NCBI GenBank assembly: GCA_963714325.1
Contig: CAVQOB010000009.1
Span: 62,001 to 126,000 of the forward strand
Length of the DNA: 64,000 nt
Direction of reading: 5' to 3'
Source: CAVQOB01 sp963714325
Lineage (GTDB): Bacteria > Pseudomonadota > Alphaproteobacteria > Rhizobiales > Hyphomicrobiaceae
Under the pieces are notes generated by a model. It worked only from the letters and a program-made list of their open reading frames with translations. It was not told the origin of the DNA and made no database searches. This document shows, in pieces, positions 16,871 to 25,831 of the stretch (position 1 is the first letter of the stretch; every line of letters starts with the position of its first letter). The position numbers and the translations under genes are program-made.

Positions 16871-17740
16871 TCACGATGTCAGTGCGCCCCCGGTCATGCC
16901 CTGGACCATGTAGCGTTGCAGGAAGATGAAGGCGACGACCAGCGGCAAGCTCGCGAGCACTGAGAACGCCATCATGGTGTTCCAATCGGTAACGAACTCG
17001 GCCATCAGCGAGTAGATGGCCATCGTCAACACGCGGTTCTCCCAAGATTCGATCAGCACCATCGCGAACAGGAACTCGTTCCAGGCGAGCAGGAACGTAT
17101 AAAGTCCCGCGCCAATGAAGGCTGGATACGAAACAGGGAACAGAATGCGGAAAATCGAACCAAGCCGTGTGCAACCATCGACCATGGCCGCCTCTTCCAT
17201 GTCGCGCGGGATATTAAGGAAGTAGCTCCTCAACATTAGAATGCAGAACGGCAGCGTGAACGTCAGGTAGGTGATCACAAGTGCGATCAGCGTGTCGTAC
17301 AAGCCGAGCGATATGAAGACACGGAAGTAAGGAATGCACAGGAGAACGAGCGGAAACATCTGTGTGGTGATGAGAAACATCAGGACCGTGCGATGCCCGA
17401 TGAAGCGGAAGCGCGCGAGCGCATACGCGGCCATGGATCCAAGCGCCAGCGACAGACCCGTCACAACGAGTGCAATGCCGCACGAGTTGATGAACACGCG
17501 CAGATACTTTGGGTTTCTGAAGATCTTCTGATAGGCTTCAAGTGTGAACACCTGCGGCAGCCAATCGGGCGGGATCTTGGTCACTTCGACGTTGGGGCGG
17601 ACGGAGACCGTCAGCATCCACGCCAGCGGGAAACACATGACGGTGATCGCTGCCACGAGCAAGGCATAGATCGCGAATTGCAGCAGACGCTGCCCCCCAA
17701 TGCCGCGCATTGCCCGTCCCAGCGTTTCCCCCGTATTCAT
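16871..17740 (-). CDS. Carbohydrate ABC transporter permease (MalG/UgpE type)
   Basis: A 289-residue inner-membrane permease of the sugar-uptake ABC class. It has about six transmembrane segments, starting FAIYALLVAAITVMCFPLAW. The EAA loop that contacts the ATPase is intact: EEAAMVDGCTRLGSIFRILF. The end, FIFLQRYMVQGMTGGA, is the standard MalG-type C-terminus. It is preceded by the second permease (55-bp gap) and, further up, the binding-protein pseudogene. No ATPase gene accompanies it, so the importer would need a subunit from elsewhere. The substrate is unknown; the linked aldolase and kinase suggest a sugar or sugar alcohol. Confidence 0.92.
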   Translation of the reverse strand: MNTGETLGRAMRGIGGQRLLQFAIYALLVAAITVMCFPLAWMLTVSVRPNVEVTKIPPDWLPQVFTLEAYQKIFRNPKYLRVFINSCGIALVVTGLSLALGSMAAYALARFRFIGHRTVLMFLITTQMFPLVLLCIPYFRVFISLGLYDTLIALVITYLTFTLPFCILMLRSYFLNIPRDMEEAAMVDGCTRLGSIFRILFPVSYPAFIGAGLYTFLLAWNEFLFAMVLIESWENRVLTMAIYSLMAEFVTDWNTMMAFSVLASLPLVVAFIFLQRYMVQGMTGGALTS

Positions 17741-17795
17741 TCAACTTTCGCTCCGGCATGGCGCATTTTTTGTTCAACACTCGCAACGCGCACAC

Positions 17796-18770
17796 TTAAT
17801 ACACATTCGCCATCGCGCGGCGCACATAGATCGCGCTCACGACGAACAGGACCAGAAACATCACCACGGCTTCGGCCGCGGCGTAACCGAACTTGAGCTT
17901 CTGGAAACCGTCGAAATAGATAACCGTCGCAAGCACCTCGGACGAATTCATCGGTCCACCACCGGTCATGACGAACACCGGATCGAACGCGCGAAAAGTC
18001 CAAATCGAATCGAGCAGCACAACGGTTGCGATGATCGGGTTCAGCTCGGGCAATGTGATGTACCAGAACTGTTTCGGCAGCGAGGCGCCGTCGATCTGGG
18101 CTGCTTCATAAAGCTGCTGCGGGATTGACTGCAGTCCGGCCAACAGCATGACCATGAAGAACGGGAATGCACGCCACACGTTCATCGCCGTCACCGACCA
18201 CAGCGACGTCGCTGGATCTCCAAGCCAAGCGGTATTCGCACCCGCCGACGCAAGGCCGAGCGTTACCAGCAGGCCGTTGAAGACACCGAACGGTGCAAGC
18301 ATCAAGACCCAAATCATACCGGCGACGGTTGGCGCCAAGAGCCACGGCACGATTAAGATACCACGTGCGAGCGAGCGAAAACGTCGATTGATGTCGGCAT
18401 TGAGCAACAGCGCGATCGAAAGGCCGATCGCGAGGTGCAGTATGACACTCCCAGCAGTGAAAAACACAGTATTGAGGAACGCCGACCAAAACAGCGCGTC
18501 GGCAAGCAGCGCCGCGTAGTTGCCGACCCCGACAAAAGTCTCGCGGGTCATGTTGCTGTCGTAAAGGCTCAGCCGGATCACCGACACGAGAGGATAGATC
18601 AGCAGCGCGAACAGAATGAGCAGAGCTGGCCACAGGAACGAGTAGGCGAGCAGTTCGTCACGGTAGCGCTGACGGAAAGTGAGCACGAGCATGTGTCCGG
18701 TGATCAGTGTGAGCGCCGCGAATGTTGTGGCTCTGAAAGGCGCCTTCGGTTGGCGATCGGCACGCGCCAA
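17796..18770 (-). CDS. Carbohydrate ABC transporter permease (MalF/UgpA type)
   Basis: The partner permease, 324 residues. It opens with a membrane segment, AYSFLWPALLILFALLIYPL, and contains the EAA loop YEAAQIDGASLPKQFWYITL. It forms the transmembrane channel together with the MalG-type permease. The N-terminus is uncertain: the ATG at 18770 gives about 25 extra residues before MLVLTFRQRYRDELL, which could itself be the true start (18692). The frame is intact, in contrast to the frameshifted binding protein, aldolase and kinase of the same locus. Confidence 0.92.
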   Translation of the reverse strand: MARADRQPKAPFRATTFAALTLITGHMLVLTFRQRYRDELLAYSFLWPALLILFALLIYPLVSVIRLSLYDSNMTRETFVGVGNYAALLADALFWSAFLNTVFFTAGSVILHLAIGLSIALLLNADINRRFRSLARGILIVPWLLAPTVAGMIWVLMLAPFGVFNGLLVTLGLASAGANTAWLGDPATSLWSVTAMNVWRAFPFFMVMLLAGLQSIPQQLYEAAQIDGASLPKQFWYITLPELNPIIATVVLLDSIWTFRAFDPVFVMTGGGPMNSSEVLATVIYFDGFQKLKFGYAAAEAVVMFLVLFVVSAIYVRRAMANVY

Positions 18771-18851
18771 CCGATACGGTTCTTCGCTATTGTTGGGGCG
18801 CGATCGCCTCCGAAGTGCTCCTCAACACTTGAACCAGCGCTTACACCGCGC

Positions 18852-20112
18852 TCACTTCGCGGCAGCGAGAATCTTGTCCCATTCGGCAGCGGCAGCGTCC
18901 AAAGCCTCTTTCACCGACTTCTTGCCTTGGTTCGCATTCTGGATCTCGGTGGTGATGATCTTGTTCATCTGCACCGCGTTCGGCATGTTCAGGAACGGCG
19001 ATTGCGCATTCGACCAGCCCATCTGAGACACGAATGCCGAGTAGATCTTGCGCTCCTTGAACCAGTCTTTTTCTCCGACGGTCATGTTGGCTGGGAAGGC
19101 ACCGGAGCCCTTGGCCCACATGTCGTTGCCGACGGGCCCCGAGAGCCATTTGATCAATTTCCAGGCGGCGTCCTTGTTTTGGGCCTGCGCGGTCATGGTG
19201 TTGAGCGAGCCGCGCACCATGGTGCCGTTGGTCTTGCCGGTCGGCAGCGGCGCCACGTCGAATTTCAGGTTCGGATTGAGTTGCCTCTGGATCGAGATGC
19301 CCCACGGTCCTTCGAACATCATGGCAATGTTGCCTGACGCGAAGTTGGCGCGCTTCTCCTTTTCGCCGTTCGAAAGGATGCCAGGCGCCGTGACCTTGTC
19401 GACATTGATCCGCTTAAGATAGGTCTCGACAGCAGCGATCCCTTCCGGGCTGTTGAATGCGGCCTTGCTGCCGTCGAGGATCTTGCCGCCATTTTGAAGG
19501 ATCAGCGGATAGATGTCATAGGTCATGTTCGTAGGCGGTTCGGATGCGAGCGTGCCCGTGACACCGTAGATCTTCTTGTCGGCGTTCGTTACCTTCTTAG
19601 CGATCTCGGCGAATTCCTCCCAGGTCTTCGGCGGACCAGCGACTCCGGCTGCCGCGAAGATGTCAGTGTTGTAGAACAGCGCAACAGACCCTGTTTCGAG
19701 CGGCACGTAGAATTGCTTGCCCTTCCATTTGGCTTGGAACGTGACCGGAATCTTCTCAAACAGCGACGGATCCTTGGCCATGAACGGATCAAGTGGCTCG
19801 ATCATGCCGAGATCGGCGAATTCAGCGACCCAGTCCACCTGAATCATCAAGCACATCGGGCAGGCGCTTGGCCTGATGCTGGACCACCGAGCGATCATGG
19901 AATCCCGTGAACGGGCTGTCTACGATGGTTAGTTTGACGTCTGGGTGGTCCTTCTCGAACGCAGCCTTGATCTCGGCCATCAGCTTTTCGCCGACTTCGG
20001 TCGTCTTCCACTGGCCCCAGCGCACTTCAGTCTGAGCCGATGCCGTGATCGGCAGGCCTGCCGCAAACAACACTGCGAGCATGGCCCGCTTCGAGATGGA
20101 TCCGATTACCAT
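18852..20112 (-). pseudogene. Sugar ABC transporter substrate-binding protein, one frameshift
   Basis: An extracellular solute-binding protein of family 1. The 5' part (from 20112) has a signal peptide ending ITASAQT, then EVRWGQWKTTEVGEKLMAEI and continues to QHQAKRLPDVL. Near 19848-19851 the frame shifts +1; dropping one T from CTTGATGATT joins it to MIQVDWVAEFADLGMIEPLD. The rest, to 18852, is typical, with LFYNTDIFAAAGVAGPPKTW and MMFEGPWGISIQRQL, and ends WDKILAAAK. An intact protein would be about 419 residues. This is either a recent pseudogene or a one-base sequence error. It would deliver substrate to the two permeases downstream. Confidence 0.85.
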
Positions 20113-20213
20113 TGGTTTCCTCCGTGGTGTGATCTACCGTCTATGTCCGCGGTCTGGCGCCGCGCTTCTCGCTCATTGGTCTGACCCGCGGCCATACACA
20201 AACCTTCTGCCGC

Positions 20214-21625
20214 TCACGCCCCCTTGAGCAAAGCTGCGATCCCTGACGGCGCTGGTGAGGGTACTTTCACAACTTTCGTGAACTTAGTGACGAGGTCTTT
20301 CGTTTTGCCGACATTCATCCAGGTGAACATGTCCGCGAACATTTTTTCCAGTGACGCCATGATGTCCTCCTGCGTTCGCGCGGGAAGGTCTGCGAAGCGG
20401 CGCTTCATGATTTTCCATGACTTCTTGCGGACATTGTAAAGAAACTGAGCGTCCGTCTCACCGGGGGCACGTTCCTTGGCGTGGTTGGCAAACACATAAT
20501 CGCGGATCTCCGCTTTCACGTCCTTCGGCAGGCTCGGGTGATCGAAGATCAGGTTGTTAAAGCCAAGCGCGAGATGGATCTCGATAGCGCCCGAGGCCGG
20601 GAATTTCGCCAACTGATGCCCGGGCAGGGTCGAGGCGCCATGCTGCACCACGCCCGCCATGTGAAATTCCTTGCGACAGATGTCGGAGATGGTGACCAGC
20701 GTTCCGTAGTCGGGGTTCACATCCGCGAGCGTGCCGTCGGGCAAAACCTTTCCACCGTGGTAGGTGCCGGAATTGACACTGATCTTGCTCATTCCGACAA
20801 TGTGCTCGCCGGTCAGCTTCTTCATCGCAGCAGGGTACGTTGCCATGAACGCACGCATCTCCTCAGGAGTCGTGGTGTGGTGGCCGACTTCGCCGATTTC
20901 GGCGCCAAGCGAGATAGTAACGCCCTTCGGCTCGATCGATCGGATAAAGTGCGTGAATTCCGCGGTGATCTCGGCATTGAGCTGCTGCTGCTCGACGACG
21001 GTCGGCAGCGACAGGTCGACAACAGTCGAGGCATCGATGTCGATGTTGTAGAAACCGGCAGCCACCTGCTCGCGAATAATACGCTGCAAGCGCTCGGTCT
21101 CGGCCGCCCTGTCATTTTTGTAAGCCGCCGCGTTGATCTGGTCGTGATCGGCCTGCAGAAAAACAGGGTCCGACATGCCCCTCGCGCAGCGCGGCTGCAA
21201 GCACACCAGCTGTGAACTCTGACGGCGGCTGTTCGGCGTACTGCCATTCTCCGATCGCCTGCTCAAAGATCAACATCTGTGCGTCGAGCTTCATCGCGGC
21301 GCGGAACACCGCGCGGCACGTCTGATAGGTCCAGCCGCGCAGATTCATGGCCGGTACGGTCTTGTTCTCCCACTTCCCGTCAGCGCGGGCGATGTAGAGA
21401 TCCTGGATCGAACTTGGCACGATGCCGGCGTGTTGCGCCGCCTCGCGGATCGCCCAACCCGCCGCGGCGCGCACGTCGTTGTCGGCAAGCAGCGCGGCCC
21501 GCGCCCAGCGATCGAGCATGTCATTTGGTGGACGCTTGCTGGTGGTGAACGAGGGCTGATCGCCTTGGCAGAGTGACGCCAATGCTCTTCAGGTCGGTGA
21601 CCAGTTGTGGCAGCGTCGTTTCCAT
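20214..21625 (-). pseudogene. Class II fructose-bisphosphate aldolase-like gene, two frameshifts
   Basis: Three frames together encode one protein. METTLPQLVTDLKSIGVTL begins at 21625. After a +1 shift near 21575 comes NDMLDRWARAALLADNDVRA and FTAGVLAAALREG. After a second +1 shift near 21178 comes SDPVFLQADHDQINAAAYKN and the rest to 20214. Features of zinc-dependent class II aldolases are QADHDQINA, the FYNIDIDASTVVDLS strand, and VVQHGASTLPGHQL near the zinc/phosphate site. An intact product would be about 470 residues, the size of the long aldolase-like group found next to sugar transporters. The substrate could be a ketose bisphosphate other than fructose-1,6-bisphosphate. Confidence 0.8.
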
Positions 21626-21761
21626 TGCACAAAGTCCTTGCCGGGATCCGGGCACTCTGACGCAAGTGATGCATAGGTGAACGATGTGCGCAAGGCTGGC
21701 CTGCCGCATGGTACGGATGCGCAAACGGTATGATGTCCATTGTCGACGTTGGGAAAGCGGA

Positions 21762-22667
21762 ATGAGCAGAAAGATCGTGTGCGTCGGCGCAGTGGTGCAG
21801 GACGAGGTGTATCGTGTCGCAACGTTGCCGGCGGCCGGCATCAAAGTCGCCGCCGAAACCATCGAGGAACGCTTCGGCGGTCCCGCCGCGACCGGGGCGA
21901 TCGCCGCAGCCAATCTCGGTGGCGCGGCGGCCTTCTGGGGTCGCGTCGGGACTTGATGCGGCCGGCAAGGCGGCACTCGCTGCCTTGACGCGTCACGGCG
22001 TCGACACAGGCGGCGTAGCGGTCATTCCCGAGGGGCGGACGCGCCGAGCTGTGGTGATTGTCGATGACAAGGGCGAGCGCTGCATCATCGCTTACCGCAA
22101 GGGCCTGCCGGACGACGCAGGACTTCCTGCCCATAGACAAACTTGACACTGTCGACGTGGTCCTTGCCGATAGCCGCTGGCCCGAGGGGGCCGTTGCCGT
22201 ATTCGAACGGGCCAATGCACGCGGTAAACCGACAGTCATCGATGCCGACGGAGGCCCTCGTGACGGCACGGCGCGTATCGTCGCTCTGGCCGGCCACATC
22301 GTGTTCTCCGCCGAGGGTTTGCGCGACTACGCTGGCAACGGCGATCCCGCCGAGGTGCTTCGCCGGTGTGCGACCGACGCTGGTTCAAGAGTGTTTGCGG
22401 TAACGCGTGGTGCAGCCGGAAGCTTGTGGCTCATCGATGGCAAGTTGAGCTCCGATACCCGCATTCAATGTGACTGTGACCGACACAACGGGCTGTGGCG
22501 ACGTGTTCCATGGTGCCTATGCGCTCGGCCTTGCTGAAGGTATGGCCCCGCTTGAGGCGGCGCGGTTTGCCTCCGCGGCCGCAGCGGTCAAGGCGGAGCG
22601 CGGGCGCGGCTGGGAAGGGATGCCGTCGCGATCGAATGTGATGGCGCTCCTGGCAGAAGCATCGTGA
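21762..22667 (+). pseudogene. PfkB-family sugar kinase, three frameshifts
   Basis: The reading frame moves +1 three times. Part 1 (from ATG 21762) reads MSRKIVCVGAVVQDEVYRV to AAFWGRVG. Part 2 (after about 21952) is LDAAGKAALAALTRHGVDTG to IIAYRKGLPDD. Part 3 (after about 22120) is DFLPIDKLDTVDVVLADSRW to WLIDGKLSS. Part 4 (after about 22457) is IPAFNVTVTDTTGCGDVFHG to the stop at 22667. The second PfkB signature with its catalytic aspartate (DTTGCGDVFHG) is present. An intact protein would be about 300 residues, a ribokinase-type enzyme phosphorylating a sugar before the linked aldolase. It is divergent from the aldolase. Confidence 0.85.
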
Positions 22668-23028
22668 GTAGGAGCCGTGCGCGACGCCGCCGATGGTGTG
22701 CGCGAGCGTCAATTGCAGCGCGGCGTTCGCAGATTTGGCGCTCGGCAAGCTCACCGAGCGCAACGAAGTCATTTTCCGGGATGATGAACGTCTGGCCGAA
22801 GAATATCAGCAGTAGGGTTGGAATGGGCGATAGGATCGAAGCCGCAGCCATCTGGCCAAATAGCACTTCGTATTGCAGCGCAAAGCGAACAAAAAATCGA
22901 ACACGGTCAGCGCCCGGTGATTTCCGATGTGCAGGAGCGGCACTCAAGGCAATGCCGGTAAAAGCCAACCGATGTGATGGTTTGGCAGCAACCATCAAAA
23001 AGGTTCTGACCGGCGCGATCGAGGTCCA
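22668..23028. other. Remnant region, reverse strand resembles an ABC permease C-terminus
   Basis: No intact gene lies between the kinase and the HAD phosphatase. On the reverse strand around 22780-22900, the stretch YEVLFGQMAAASILSPIPTL followed by LLIFFGQTFII resembles the last two membrane segments of a MalG-type sugar permease. It is followed by unrelated sequence, so I read it as a scrap of another transporter gene. The match is by eye and weak. Confidence 0.35.
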
Positions 23029-23889
23029 TTACCACCGCAACGCCGCTTGCGCGGCGACGGGGCGGAACGGCTCTCGGCCGAACAGGGCGGTCACCGCGCC
23101 GGCAGTGACAGGCCCGTCGAAATGGATCGCGCTGGCGATGTAGAGGGCAGCGATGCCAGCGCCGCACGCGCCCTCGATATCCGTGTGAACGCCGTCGCCG
23201 ATACCAAGAATGCGTGGAGTTGGCACAGGCGAACCGCGCAAGGCCGTGATCGTGCTGAAAGCTTGAGCGTAGATCGGCAGGTAAGGTTTGCCGGCATAAA
23301 CGACGGGACCGTTGAGTGACCGATAGAATGCCGCGAGCGCGCCAGCGCACGGCACGATCACGCCACCACGATCGACCGTCAGATCCGGGTTGGCGCAAAT
23401 CATCGTGACGCCGCGGGCCGCGAGCGCGGCGAGCGTTGCACGATAGTCCTCGGGTCGCTCGCGTGTGTCGTCGAACAGCCCGGTGCAAATGATCGCACTC
23501 GCGTCGTCGGCCGCGACCCGGGCGAGATCAAAGCCCTCGAAAACCGTCAGGTCGCGCGCGGGTCCGATGTGATAGACCGCAGCGCGGCCGAGTTCCTTGA
23601 GCAGGCCACGTGTCACGTCACCCGAAGTGATGATCGTATCGTAGGCATCGGGACCGATGCCAAGTCGTGCCAATTGTTCGGCGACCGAGTGATTGGGGCG
23701 TGGGGCATTGGTGACGAGGACGACACTGCCGCCGCTGCGGCGAAAGGCAACGCAAGCCTCGACGGCGCTGGGGTGTTGCATAACGCCGTTGTGCAGGACG
23801 CCCCAGATATCGCAGATCCAGGCATCATAGCGCGCGGCGAGATCGCGGACGTGATCCAGAACGGCGATGGTTTTATCAAAAGCGCTCAT
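23029..23889 (-). CDS. HAD superfamily class IIA phosphatase (NagD-like)
   Basis: A 286-residue HAD hydrolase of subfamily IIA. Motif I is WICDIWGVLHNG, with the nucleophile in D-x-W form. Motif II is VVLVTNAPRP, the cap domain spans about 90-200 with CANPDLTVDRGG, and motif IV is ILGIGDGVHTDIEGACGAGI. Such enzymes dephosphorylate small sugar or nucleotide phosphates; the D-I-W-G start is typical of the alphaproteobacterial branch. Unlike its neighbours it is uninterrupted. It may belong to the sugar locus or simply border it, and lies downstream of the EAL gene after a 212-bp gap filled by palindromic repeats. Confidence 0.88.
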   Translation of the reverse strand: MSAFDKTIAVLDHVRDLAARYDAWICDIWGVLHNGVMQHPSAVEACVAFRRSGGSVVLVTNAPRPNHSVAEQLARLGIGPDAYDTIITSGDVTRGLLKELGRAAVYHIGPARDLTVFEGFDLARVAADDASAIICTGLFDDTRERPEDYRATLAALAARGVTMICANPDLTVDRGGVIVPCAGALAAFYRSLNGPVVYAGKPYLPIYAQAFSTITALRGSPVPTPRILGIGDGVHTDIEGACGAGIAALYIASAIHFDGPVTAGAVTALFGREPFRPVAAQAALRW

Positions 23890-23981
23890 GCGGCGTCCAA
23901 GACAGACATTCTGATGTCAGACATCATCTGCATAGTGTGCTTCCGGAACCGTGGGAAGCGGTTTTCGCAACTTGCGCGACC

Positions 23982-24088
23982 GCGCCGGGTGCGTGTCGGC
24001 ACCTGAAGGCGCAAGAACAATGCGCCGGGTGCGTGTCGGCACCTGAAGGCGCAAGCGCCGGGTGCGTGTCGGCACCTGAAGGCGCAAG
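23982..24088 (+). repeat. Three tandem copies of a 34-bp REP-like palindromic repeat
   Basis: Three identical copies, at 23982-24015, 24022-24055 and 24055-24088, begin GCGCCGGGTGCGTGTCGGCA and end CCTGAAGGCGCAAG. Each can fold on itself: GCGCC pairs with GGCGC and GGTGC with GCACC around GTGTCG. Copies 1 and 2 are separated by AACAAT, and AACAATGCGCC also follows copy 3, suggesting a fourth truncated unit. Related single copies lie at 39933-39963 (inverted) and 43370-43400. They lie between the EAL gene and the HAD gene. Confidence 0.85.
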
Positions 24089-24101
24089 AACAATGCGCCG
24101 T

Positions 24102-25610
24102 TCAAACCGCGTTCTGGTCAGCCGCCACCACATCGGCGCGAACCGGCCGCGGCAAGCCGAACAGCGAGCCTTGGCCCAACACCGCGCCACTGGCCAGCAC
24201 TTGCGACATCGTCCACTCGTCGTCGATATGGCCGACAATCAGCGACAGGCCCAGTTCTCCGAGGTAACGGCACAGATCCGTCGCCGGTACAGTCCCGCCT
24301 GCGCCCGGCATGCCATCGAGCAACACGGCCGCATCGAGCTTGACGAACTCAAACCCGCGCGCGCGCAGCAATCCAAAATCCATGTCGAGGTCGACGACCT
24401 CTTCCAGTGCGAAGCGCAGGCCCCATTCGGCCAGCAACGTCAGTGCCTGCCAATGCGCCGGGCCGAACGCACGCACTTCGTACTGCGCGTAGCCGAGCAC
24501 CAGATGTCCGCCCTCGCCGTCGCCGATGGCGCGCGACGCGGCGTCGTGGAAGATCTGATCGGCTAGCGATTCACCCGACACCGACGTGAGGACGGCCGAC
24601 GCCTGCCCGCCATCCTGGATACGACGGGCAATGCGCGCGACGCGCGGCAGCTTGATCGCGTCCAGCTGCGGCAGCATTCCCGTCAGGCGCGCGGCGGCCA
24701 TCACGTCGCGGTGCTGGATTTCCGCGCCGTCCACAGTCAGCAAGCGGACGCTGACTTCGAAATGGCGCGGTTTGCGCTCGGATAGACCCTGGATCGGGTC
24801 CAGATAGACGTTGACGTTTTCCCGCAGGATCGCATCGGCCAGCCAATGATACTCGGGCGCAACCGGTGCCGCATCCTGCTGCGTGGGCGTAGGATGACGG
24901 GCGGCGAAATCGGTCACGGCTGGAGCACGCTGGCGCTGCGCACCGGCATCGCGTGTGTCGAACGCCAATTGCTTGATCAGCCCCTGCAGATGTTCGAAAT
25001 CGCGATCCCGTTGTGATGAAGGTATGGTATCGCGCTGAGACAGGGGAGCAGCGTCGTGCGGCGATAGCGGAGCAGGGACCGCCCTGGCCGGCAACGCCAA
25101 CTCGTAGAATTCATGACCGCGAGTGTCGATGAACGGTTCGCTGGTTACCGCCAACTGATGCTCGGCGCGGTCGGGTCGGAAATGGAACGGATCGCGTTGC
25201 GTCGCGTCGATGGATGGTTCTGTACCTGTATGTATGACGCCGTGATCGGTCCGCCCATGGCCAGCAACGGGGGCAACCGACGCCGCTTCGTGCGCAACAG
25301 GGCTCAGCGCGTGCGACCAGTGTTGACGGGCGTCCGTGGCCGATTTTGTGCTGGTTTTGCGTTTTGCATTGCCAAGCCTACTCACCTGGGCGCCGGCCCG
25401 TCGGACGACCGTGTGCGTTGACAGCATGACCGCATAGATCCCGGCCGCCACCAGCAAGGCAACCCACAGTGCCATTCCGCCCTGCATCGCAAGGCCCGCC
25501 GCAAAGGCGCCGGCGACAACCGACATCGATGCCCCAACCAGGAGGTCTCGGATTGTGGTTGGACGCTGTGGTGGCGCCAATTGTCTTGGCGCAGTTGTTG
25601 TAACGGTCAT
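24102..25610 (-). CDS. Membrane protein with degenerate EAL domain (TipF-like)
   Basis: A 502-residue protein. Two hydrophobic segments lie near the N-terminus (VGASMSVVAGAFAAGLAMQG and LWVALLVAAGIYAVML, about 25-65). A low-complexity linker (about 75-240) follows, then an EAL-type domain (about 255-490). The signature E-A-L-x-R is replaced by FEVSVRL, though LEEVVDLDMDF, FEFVKLDAAVL and the closing GQGSLFGLPRPV keep the fold. It probably senses c-di-GMP rather than hydrolysing it. This layout matches Caulobacter TipF, a c-di-GMP-binding flagellar positioning protein; orthology is inference. It lies downstream of the aminotransferase gene. Confidence 0.82.
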   Translation of the reverse strand: MTVTTTAPRQLAPPQRPTTIRDLLVGASMSVVAGAFAAGLAMQGGMALWVALLVAAGIYAVMLSTHTVVRRAGAQVSRLGNAKRKTSTKSATDARQHWSHALSPVAHEAASVAPVAGHGRTDHGVIHTGTEPSIDATQRDPFHFRPDRAEHQLAVTSEPFIDTRGHEFYELALPARAVPAPLSPHDAAPLSQRDTIPSSQRDRDFEHLQGLIKQLAFDTRDAGAQRQRAPAVTDFAARHPTPTQQDAAPVAPEYHWLADAILRENVNVYLDPIQGLSERKPRHFEVSVRLLTVDGAEIQHRDVMAAARLTGMLPQLDAIKLPRVARIARRIQDGGQASAVLTSVSGESLADQIFHDAASRAIGDGEGGHLVLGYAQYEVRAFGPAHWQALTLLAEWGLRFALEEVVDLDMDFGLLRARGFEFVKLDAAVLLDGMPGAGGTVPATDLCRYLGELGLSLIVGHIDDEWTMSQVLASGAVLGQGSLFGLPRPVRADVVAADQNAV

Positions 25611-25831
25611 GCGGCGCTAGCCCCCGGTGCGCGCTGATTCGGTGACCACAACTATCCGCGCCGCAAGACTGATGTGCAATCAGGGCGACAAGGGCTATCG
25701 GGCGTTTTCCAAAGGATTTTCAAGCTTTACACGGCGATTGTTGACGTTCGGGCGGACAAAAGGGGCCAAATGCTTGCGCACCCAGCCCCGCGTCAGCAAC
25801 GACAACTACAGTACGACAACGGTCACGTCGA

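Noticed and set aside
23982..24088. Possible CRISPR array
   Set aside because: Only three units, with 6-bp or no spacers and palindromic arms; no cas genes are present. It fits a REP-type repeat.
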